A stretch of 64,000 nucleotides of DNA from positions 124,001-188,000 of the forward strand of contig NZ_UNOZ01000028.1 in NCBI RefSeq assembly GCF_900536025.1, given 5' to 3'. Both the position numbers and the translations under genes were made by a program. Shown one piece after another: positions 58,154 through 64,000 of this stretch (positions within the stretch are counted from its first letter, which is position 1; each line of letters starts with the position of its first letter). The notes under the pieces were generated by a model. The model searched no databases and was not told the origin of the DNA. It was given only the letters and a program-made list of their open reading frames with translations. The stretch comes from Pseudomonas reidholzensis. Lineage in GTDB: Bacteria; Pseudomonadota; Gammaproteobacteria; Pseudomonadales; Pseudomonadaceae.

Positions 58154-59364
58154 TCTTCGGCATCCTCAAGCCGTACCCGTCGCCACTGATCAGTGGCCGT
58201 GGCATCGACCTCGATTTCGCTTTCCTCGCCGGCTGCCTGGCGCTGCTCGGCCTGGGCCTGGTGATGATCACCTCGGCGTCCTCGGAAGTGGCCGCGGTGC
58301 AGTCGGGCAATCCGCTCTACCACATGTTCCGCCACCTGATTTACGTGGCCATCGGCCTGGTTGCCTGCGGCATGACCATGCTGGTACCGATCGCCACCTG
58401 GCAGCGCATGGGCTTCCTGATGCTGCTGGGCGCCTTCGGCCTGCTGTTCCTGGTACTGGTGCCGGGCATCGGCCGTGAAGTGAACGGTTCGATGCGCTGG
58501 ATCGGTTTCAGCTTCTTCAACGTGCAGCCGTCGGAGATCGCCAAGGTCTTCGTGGTCATCTACCTGGCCGGCTACCTGGTGCGTCGCCAGCAGGAAGTGC
58601 GCGAGAGCTGGATGGGCTTCTTCAAGCCGTTCATCGTGCTGCTGCCGATGGCGGGCCTGCTGCTGATGGAGCCAGACTTCGGCGCCACCGTGGTGATGAT
58701 GGGCGCGGCGGCGGCGATGCTGTTCCTCGGCGGGGTGGGGCTGTTCCGCTTCTCGCTGATGGTGGTGCTGGCGGTGGTCGCGGTGTTTGTCCTGGTGCAG
58801 GCGCAGCCCTACCGGATGGCGCGGCTGATCACCTTTACCGACCCCTGGTCGGATCAGTTCGGCTCCGGCTACCAGCTGACCCAGGCACTGATTGCCTTTG
58901 GCCGCGGCGAGTGGCTCGGCGTCGGCCTGGGCAACAGTGTGCAGAAGCAGTTCTACCTGCCTGAAGCGCACACCGACTTCGTCTTCTCGGTGCTTGCCGA
59001 AGAGCTCGGCGTGGTCGGCACCCTGTGCACCGTGGCGCTGTTCGTGTTCGTCACCGTGCGCGCCCTGTACATCGGCCTGTGGGCCGAAAAAGCCAAGCAG
59101 TTCTTTGCCGCCTACATGGCCTTTGGCCTGGCGTTCCTGTGGATCGGCCAGTTCCTGATCAACATCGGGGTGAACGTCGGCCTGCTGCCGACCAAGGGCT
59201 TGACCTTGCCGTTCCTCAGTTACGGCGGCAGCTCGCTGGTGATCTGCTGCGCCTGTGTCGGGCTGTTGCTGAGGATCGAGTGGGAGAGTCGCACGCACCT
59301 GGGCAGCGAAGAGCACGAATTCAACGAGAGCGATTTTGCCGAGGAGAGCCCACATGGCCGCTGA
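58150..59364 (+). CDS. ftsW: Septal peptidoglycan glycosyltransferase FtsW
   Basis: A 404-aa SEDS polymerase with ten predicted helices that works with FtsI. The start ATG 58150 is in ATGA with the murD stop. SEDS signatures: REVNGSMRWIGFSFFNVQPS, LLMEPDFGATVVMM and the late motif LPTKGLTLPFLSYGGSSLVI. The catalytic aspartate is expected in the PEAHTDFVFSVLAEELG loop. The last 11 nt overlap murG. Confidence 0.96.
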   Translation: MIFGILKPYPSPLISGRGIDLDFAFLAGCLALLGLGLVMITSASSEVAAVQSGNPLYHMFRHLIYVAIGLVACGMTMLVPIATWQRMGFLMLLGAFGLLFLVLVPGIGREVNGSMRWIGFSFFNVQPSEIAKVFVVIYLAGYLVRRQQEVRESWMGFFKPFIVLLPMAGLLLMEPDFGATVVMMGAAAAMLFLGGVGLFRFSLMVVLAVVAVFVLVQAQPYRMARLITFTDPWSDQFGSGYQLTQALIAFGRGEWLGVGLGNSVQKQFYLPEAHTDFVFSVLAEELGVVGTLCTVALFVFVTVRALYIGLWAEKAKQFFAAYMAFGLAFLWIGQFLINIGVNVGLLPTKGLTLPFLSYGGSSLVICCACVGLLLRIEWESRTHLGSEEHEFNESDFAEESPHGR

Positions 59365-60433
59365 CGGCAAGAACGTACTGATCATGGCGGGCGGCACCGG
59401 CGGGCATGTGTTCCCGGCGCTGGCCTGCGCGCGCGAGTTCCAGGCGCGTGGCTACAGCGTGCACTGGCTGGGCACCCCGCGCGGCATCGAGAACGAGCTG
59501 GTGCCGCAGGCCGGCTTGCCGCTGCACCTGATCCAGGTCACGGGCCTGCGCGGCAAGGGCAAGCTGTCGCTGCTCAAGGCGCCGTTCACCCTGATCAAGG
59601 CCGTGCTCCAGGCGCGCAAGATCATCGCCCGTTTGCAGCCGGTCTGCGTGATCGGTTTCGGCGGTTACGTCACCGGCCCAGGCGGCGTGGCGGCCAAGCT
59701 GTGCGGCGTACCGCTGGTGATCCACGAGCAGAACGCCCGCGCCGGTACCGCCAATCGCCTGCTGGTGCCACTGGCGGCGCGCGTCTGCGAAGCGTTTCCG
59801 GACACCTTCCCGGCCAGCGACAAACGTCGCACCACCGGCAACCCGGTGCGCCCGGAACTGTTCCTCGAGGGCCTGCGCGCGCCGCTGGCCGAGCGCCGCG
59901 CACGGCTATTGGTGCTCGGTGGCAGCCTGGGTGCGGAACCATTGAACAAATTGCTACCTAAGGCCCTGTCAGAGGTGTCTGCGGCGCTGCGGCCAGAGGT
60001 GTTCCACCAAGCTGGCAAGCAGCACGCGCCGATCACCGCCGAGCGTTATCGCGAGGCCGGGGTCGAGGCTCAGGTCGAGCCGTTCATCAAGGACATGGCC
60101 CATGCCTATGGCTGGGCTGACATGGTGGTGTGCCGGGCCGGTGCCCTGACCGTCAGCGAACTCGCGGCGGCAGGCCTGCCTTCGATGCTGGTGCCCTTGC
60201 CCCACGCGATCGACGACCACCAGACCCACAACGCCCATTATCTGGCTCGGGAAGGCGCTGCCTTCCTCATGCCACAAGCGACAACTGGCGCAGCGCAGCT
60301 CGCTGAACGCCTGAACGAGGTGCTGATGCAACCCGAGAAACTCAACACCATGGCTGGCACCGCACGGCGCCTGGCCAAGCCTGCCGCAACCAGCACCGTG
60401 GTCGATATCTGCCTGGAGGTGGCCCATGGTTGA
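59354..60433 (+). CDS. murG: Lipid II synthase MurG
   Basis: A 359-aa GT28 glycosyltransferase that adds GlcNAc to lipid I at the inner membrane face. Start ATG 59354 with GAGGAG about 7 nt upstream. G-loop 1 is MAGGTGGHVFPALACA; later motifs are IGFGGYVTGPGG, HEQNARAGTANR, LGGSLGAEPLNKLL and CRAGALTVSELAAAGLPSML. It overlaps murC by 8 nt. Confidence 0.96.
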   Translation: MAADGKNVLIMAGGTGGHVFPALACAREFQARGYSVHWLGTPRGIENELVPQAGLPLHLIQVTGLRGKGKLSLLKAPFTLIKAVLQARKIIARLQPVCVIGFGGYVTGPGGVAAKLCGVPLVIHEQNARAGTANRLLVPLAARVCEAFPDTFPASDKRRTTGNPVRPELFLEGLRAPLAERRARLLVLGGSLGAEPLNKLLPKALSEVSAALRPEVFHQAGKQHAPITAERYREAGVEAQVEPFIKDMAHAYGWADMVVCRAGALTVSELAAAGLPSMLVPLPHAIDDHQTHNAHYLAREGAAFLMPQATTGAAQLAERLNEVLMQPEKLNTMAGTARRLAKPAATSTVVDICLEVAHG

Positions 60434-61880
60434 AACCCAGAAAGCCATGCCACAGCCAAAAATGGGCCGTATCCGCCGTATCCACTTCGTCGGTATCGGC
60501 GGCGTGGGCATGTGCGGCATCGCCGAAGTGCTGCTCAACCTGGGCTATGAAGTCTCCGGCTCCGACCTCAAGGCGTCGCCGGTGACCGAGCGCCTGAAGT
60601 CGTTTGGCGCCGAAATCTTCGTCGGCCACCGCGCCGAGAACGCCGCCAACGCCGATGTGCTGGTGGTGTCCAGCGCGATCAACCCGGCCAACCCGGAAGT
60701 CGCCACCGCACTCGAGCGGCGCATTCCGGTGGTGCCGCGTGCCGAGATGCTCGCCGAGCTGATGCGCTATCGCCACGGCATCGCGGTGGCCGGTACCCAC
60801 GGCAAGACCACCACCACCAGCCTGCTGGCCTCGGTGTTCGCGGCCGGTGGCCTGGACCCGACGTTCGTCATCGGCGGCCGCCTGACCGCTGCCGGCACCA
60901 ACGCTCAGCTGGGCGCCAGCCGCTACCTGATCGCCGAAGCCGACGAGAGCGACGCGAGCTTCCTGCACCTGCAGCCAATGGTTGCCGTGGTCACCAATAT
61001 CGACGCCGACCACATGGCCACCTACGAAGGCGACTTCAACAAGCTGAAGAAGACCTTTGTCGAGTTCCTGCACAACCTGCCGTTCTATGGGCTGGCGGTG
61101 ATGTGCCTGGACGACCCGGTGGTGCGCGAGATCCTGCCGCAGGTCAAACGCCCGACGGTCACCTATGGCTTCAGCGAAGAGGCCGACATCCGCGCCATCA
61201 ACGTGCGCCAGCAGGGCATGCAGACCCACTTCACGGTGCTGCGTCGCGACTGCGAGCCGCTCGACGTGTCGGTCAACATGCCGGGCAACCACAACGTGCT
61301 CAACGCCTTGGCGACCATCGCCATCGCCACTGACGAGGGCATCACCGATGCCGCCATCGTCCAGGGGCTGTCGGGCTTCCAGGGCGTCGGTCGACGCTTC
61401 CAGGTCTACGGCGAGCTGCCGGTCGACGGCGGCAGCGTGATGCTGGTCGACGACTACGGCCACCACCCGACCGAAGTCGCCGCGGTGATCAAGGCCGTGC
61501 GTGGCGGCTGGCCGAGCCGGCGCCTGGTGATGGTCTACCAGCCGCACCGCTACAGCCGCACCCGCGACCTCTACGACGATTTCGTCCAGGTCCTGGCCGA
61601 CGCCAACGTGCTGCTGCTGATGGAAGTCTACCCGGCCGGCGAAGAGCCGATCCCCGGTGCCGACAGCCGTCAGCTGTGCCACAGCATCCGCCAGCGCGGT
61701 CAGCTCGACCCGATCTACATCGAGCGCGGCGTCGAGCTGGCGCCGCTGGTCAAGCCGCTGCTGCGCGCCGGCGACATCCTGCTGTGCCAGGGTGCCGGTG
61801 ATATCGGCGGCCTCGCCCCACAACTGATGAAAAGCCCACTGTTCGCCGGCGCCGTCGCCCAGCAGGAGAAGTCCAAATGA
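60426..61880 (+). CDS. murC: UDP-N-acetylmuramate:L-alanine ligase MurC
   Basis: A 484-aa ligase for the first amino-acid addition to UDP-MurNAc. It starts MVETQKAMPQPKMGRIRRIH; Rossmann motif FVGIGGVGMCGIAEVLLNLG, P-loop AVAGTHGKTTTTSLLASVFA, central EADESDASFLHLQP, and C-terminal DDYGHHPTEVAAVIKA and YQPHRYSRTRDL. It overlaps ddlB by 4 nt. Confidence 0.97.
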   Translation: MVETQKAMPQPKMGRIRRIHFVGIGGVGMCGIAEVLLNLGYEVSGSDLKASPVTERLKSFGAEIFVGHRAENAANADVLVVSSAINPANPEVATALERRIPVVPRAEMLAELMRYRHGIAVAGTHGKTTTTSLLASVFAAGGLDPTFVIGGRLTAAGTNAQLGASRYLIAEADESDASFLHLQPMVAVVTNIDADHMATYEGDFNKLKKTFVEFLHNLPFYGLAVMCLDDPVVREILPQVKRPTVTYGFSEEADIRAINVRQQGMQTHFTVLRRDCEPLDVSVNMPGNHNVLNALATIAIATDEGITDAAIVQGLSGFQGVGRRFQVYGELPVDGGSVMLVDDYGHHPTEVAAVIKAVRGGWPSRRLVMVYQPHRYSRTRDLYDDFVQVLADANVLLLMEVYPAGEEPIPGADSRQLCHSIRQRGQLDPIYIERGVELAPLVKPLLRAGDILLCQGAGDIGGLAPQLMKSPLFAGAVAQQEKSK

Positions 61881-62833
61881 CCACCGCCTACGACACATTG
61901 CACTCGACCCTGGACGCCAAGGCGTTCGGCCGCGTCGCCGTGCTCTATGGCGGCAAGAGCGCCGAGCGTGAGGTGTCGCTGAAATCCGGCGCCGCGGTGC
62001 TCGAGGCACTGACCAGCGCCGGTGTCGACGTGGTCGGCATCGATGTCGGCGACGACCTGCTGGCGCGCCTGCAGAGCGAGAAGATCGACCGCGCCTTCAT
62101 CATCCTCCACGGTCGTGGCGGTGAAGACGGCAGCATGCAAGGCCTGCTGGAGTGCCTGGGCATTCCCTACACCGGCAGCGGCATCCTCGCCTCGGCGCTG
62201 GCGATGGACAAACTGCGCACCAAGCAGGTGTGGCAGAGCCTGGGTATTCCGACCCCGCGCCACGCCGTGCTGGCCAGCGAGCAGGACTGTGTGTTGGCCA
62301 GTACGGAACTGGGCTTCCCGCTGATCGTCAAACCTGCCCATGAAGGCTCTAGCATCGGCATGGCCAAGGTGAATAGCGAGCAGGAGCTGATCGCTGCCTG
62401 GAAGGACGCTGCCCACTACGATTCGCAAGTGCTGGTCGAGCAATGGGTTCACGGCCCGGAGTTCACCATCGCGGTGCTGCGTGGCCAGGTGCTGCCGCCG
62501 ATCGCGCTGGGCACCCCGCACGTGTTCTACGACTACGACGCCAAGTACATCGCCAATGACACCCAGTACCGCATCCCGTGCGGCCTGGACGCTGTCAAGG
62601 AACAGGAACTGATCGACCTGACCGCGCGCGCCTGCGATGCCATCGGCATCGAAGGCTGGGGCCGGCTGGACGTGATGCAGGACGAGCAAGGCCGTTTCTG
62701 GCTGCTCGAAGTCAACACCGCACCGGGCATGACGGATCATAGCCTGGTGCCCATGGCGGCCCGCGCGGCCGGCCTGGACTTCCAGCAACTGGTGCTGGCG
62801 ATCCTGGCCGACAGCGTAGCGACGCGAGGTTAA
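61877..62833 (+). CDS. ddlB: D-alanine:D-alanine ligase B
   Basis: A 318-aa ATP-grasp enzyme that makes the D-Ala-D-Ala used by MurF. N-terminal YGGKSAEREVSLKSGAAVLE, then ILHGRGGEDGSMQGLLECLG, PLIVKPAHEGSSIGMAKVNS (omega-loop region) and the metal-binding end FWLLEVNTAPGMTDHSLVPM. Its place between murC and ftsQ is standard for gamma-proteobacteria. Confidence 0.97.
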   Translation: MTTAYDTLHSTLDAKAFGRVAVLYGGKSAEREVSLKSGAAVLEALTSAGVDVVGIDVGDDLLARLQSEKIDRAFIILHGRGGEDGSMQGLLECLGIPYTGSGILASALAMDKLRTKQVWQSLGIPTPRHAVLASEQDCVLASTELGFPLIVKPAHEGSSIGMAKVNSEQELIAAWKDAAHYDSQVLVEQWVHGPEFTIAVLRGQVLPPIALGTPHVFYDYDAKYIANDTQYRIPCGLDAVKEQELIDLTARACDAIGIEGWGRLDVMQDEQGRFWLLEVNTAPGMTDHSLVPMAARAAGLDFQQLVLAILADSVATRG

Positions 62834-62838
62834 CCATC

Positions 62839-63708
62839 ATGCAAGGCGCGATGCTCCGTCAGCAGCCACCCGTACCCGGCCGTCACAAGCCGGTGCCGCG
62901 TGGTGCCAGCCGAATGGTCGCTCAGGAGCCGATGTCGGCGCGCCTGCCGAAGGCCAACTTCAGCGTCTTCAAGCGCTTGCTGTGGCCGGTGCTACTGGTC
63001 GCTGCGGGCTTTGCCGCCTACGAAGGCGCGGTGCGCCTGATGCCGTATGCCGACCGGCCGATCACCAAGATCGCCGTGCAGGGCGACCTCAGCTACATCA
63101 GCCAGCAGGCGGTGCAGCAGCGTATTGCACCGTTCACGGCGGCGAGCTTCTTCAGTGTCGACCTCAGCGCCATGCGCGCCGAGCTCGAGCAGATGCCATG
63201 GATCGCCCATGCCGAAGTACGGCGGGTGTGGCCGGACGAAGTGGTGATCCGCCTCGAAGAACAGCTGCCCGTGGCGCGCTGGGGCGCGGAGGCCTTGCTC
63301 AACAACCAGGGCCAGGCGTTCACCCCGCGCGAGCTGGCCAACTATGAGCACCTGCCGCAGCTGTTCGGGCCGCAGCGGGCTCAGCAACAAGTCATGCAGC
63401 AGTATCAGGTATTGAGCCAGATGCTCCGCCCCATGGGCTTTTCCATCGCTCGCCTGGAGTTGCGCGAGCGTGGCAGCTGGTTCCTGACCACCGGCGCAGG
63501 CAGCGCCGGGCCGGGCATCGAGCTGCTGTTGGGGCGCGACCATCTGGTGGAGAAGATGCGCCGTTTCATTGCCATTTACGACAAGACACTCAAAGAGCAG
63601 ATCACCAACATCGCCCGCGTTGATCTGCGCTACGCCAACGGATTGGCTGTTGGCTGGCGGGAACCGATTGCACCGACGACGGCCCAACCCGCCGTTGCGA
63701 AGAATTAG
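62839..63708 (+). CDS. ftsQ: Cell division protein FtsQ
   Basis: A 289-aa bitopic divisome protein. A cytoplasmic N-terminus of ~45 residues rich in Pro/Arg precedes one transmembrane helix (LLWPVLLVAAGFAAYEGAVR). Then comes the POTRA domain (ITKIAVQGDLSYISQQAVQQ) and the beta domain (MPWIAHAEVRRVWPDEVVIR, ANGLAVGWREP). It binds FtsB and FtsL. It lies 5 bp after ddlB; several later ATGs exist but the first keeps tight operon spacing. Confidence 0.95.
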   Translation: MQGAMLRQQPPVPGRHKPVPRGASRMVAQEPMSARLPKANFSVFKRLLWPVLLVAAGFAAYEGAVRLMPYADRPITKIAVQGDLSYISQQAVQQRIAPFTAASFFSVDLSAMRAELEQMPWIAHAEVRRVWPDEVVIRLEEQLPVARWGAEALLNNQGQAFTPRELANYEHLPQLFGPQRAQQQVMQQYQVLSQMLRPMGFSIARLELRERGSWFLTTGAGSAGPGIELLLGRDHLVEKMRRFIAIYDKTLKEQITNIARVDLRYANGLAVGWREPIAPTTAQPAVAKN

Positions 63709-63722
63709 AGAGAGGCAGGACC

Positions 63723-64000
63723 ATGGCAAACGCGCATAGCGGCAAAATGATCGTCGGGCTGGACATCGGCACCTCCAAGGTGGTGGCGCTGGTGGGTGAA
63801 GTCGGCGAAGACGGTACCCTGGAGATCGTCGGTATCGGCACCCACCCGTCCCGCGGCCTGAAGAAGGGCGTGGTGGTCAACATCGAGTCGACCGTGCAGT
63901 CGATCCAGCGCGCCGTCGAAGAGGCCCAGCTGATGGCGGGCTGCCGTATCCACTCGGCCTTCGTCGGTGTTGCCGGTAACCACATCCGCAGCCTCAACTC
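63723..64000 (+). CDS. ftsA: Cell division protein FtsA (partial, C-terminus outside window)
   Basis: The first ~92 residues of the actin-like protein that tethers FtsZ to the membrane. It starts MANAHSGKMIVGLDIGTSKV, containing the phosphate-1 motif of the actin fold, then VNIESTVQSIQRAVEEAQLM and AFVGVAGNHIRSLN. GAGAGAGGCAGG before the ATG provides the ribosome site, 14 bp after ftsQ. The gene continues past the right edge. Confidence 0.95.
   Translation, partial: MANAHSGKMIVGLDIGTSKVVALVGEVGEDGTLEIVGIGTHPSRGLKKGVVVNIESTVQSIQRAVEEAQLMAGCRIHSAFVGVAGNHIRSLN

Overview
This 64 kb window is high-GC Pseudomonas chromosome, most like the P. putida group. The evidence is a pca (protocatechuate) cluster in the order pcaR-pcaK-pcaF-pcaT-pcaB-pcaD-pcaC with classic PcaR operators, Pseudomonas-type flagellar operons with sigma-54 promoters, a DUF2790 protein, class A RNase P RNA, a mra/dcw cell-wall cluster, and inverted pairs of the Pseudomonas REP sequence between genes. 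No CRISPR array, prophage or recognised defence island is visible.

Layout. (1) 1-5261, minus strand: flagellar rod and hook genes flgB-C-D-E, then a 62-aa secreted peptide gene, then flgF-G-H; flgB and flgF each have their own sigma-54 promoter. (2) 5617-8241: an autotransporter adhesin, followed by a REP pair and the first copy of a long dispersed repeat. (3) 8996-15239: a lipoprotein, a polar-amino-acid ABC transporter with a FadR-type GntR regulator and duplicated operator, and an MHS-type MFS permease. (4) 15275-20942, minus strand: a czcCBA-type heavy-metal efflux system. (5) 21160-22451: type II dehydroquinase plus a quinate/shikimate dehydrogenase. (6) 22514-25031: a DUF2790 protein and an OmpR/EnvZ-type two-component system. 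(7) 25095-28599: one repeat copy carrying two IS1111-group (IS110 family) insertion sequences, next to an inverted second copy. (8) 28679-30662: Pit phosphate transporter and a small protein. (9) 31041-42411: the pca regulon, which takes up 4-hydroxybenzoate and converts protocatechuate through the beta-ketoadipate pathway, with a LysR regulator and an OprD-family porin. (10) 42412-43902: 1.5 kb of repeat mosaic. (11) 43903-48688: envelope genes (YgdR-like lipoprotein, BON-domain lipoprotein, gmhA, yraN, lpoA) and rsmI. (12) 48762-49121: rnpB. (13) 49331-64000: the mra/dcw cluster mraZ-rsmH-ftsL-ftsI-murE/murF-mraY-murD-ftsW-murG-murC-ddlB-ftsQ-ftsA (cut by the window end), driven from one promoter with an MraZ box.

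Most interesting points. The two insertion sequences sit 26 bp apart in one repeat copy, and removing both restores the repeat to the base. The non-coding 3' part of each can be folded into a two-loop guide RNA (bridge RNA/seekRNA type) whose loops match its own insertion site and its own IS ends. murE and murF are a single uninterrupted reading frame, an apparent in-frame fusion caused by loss of the murE stop codon. A compact promoter plus terminator unit, a likely small RNA gene, diverges from pcaR and abuts the PcaR operators. Several gene blocks that I recall as distant in P. putida KT2440 are joined here at copies of the dispersed repeat, which suggests rearrangement (or assembly error) at those repeats.
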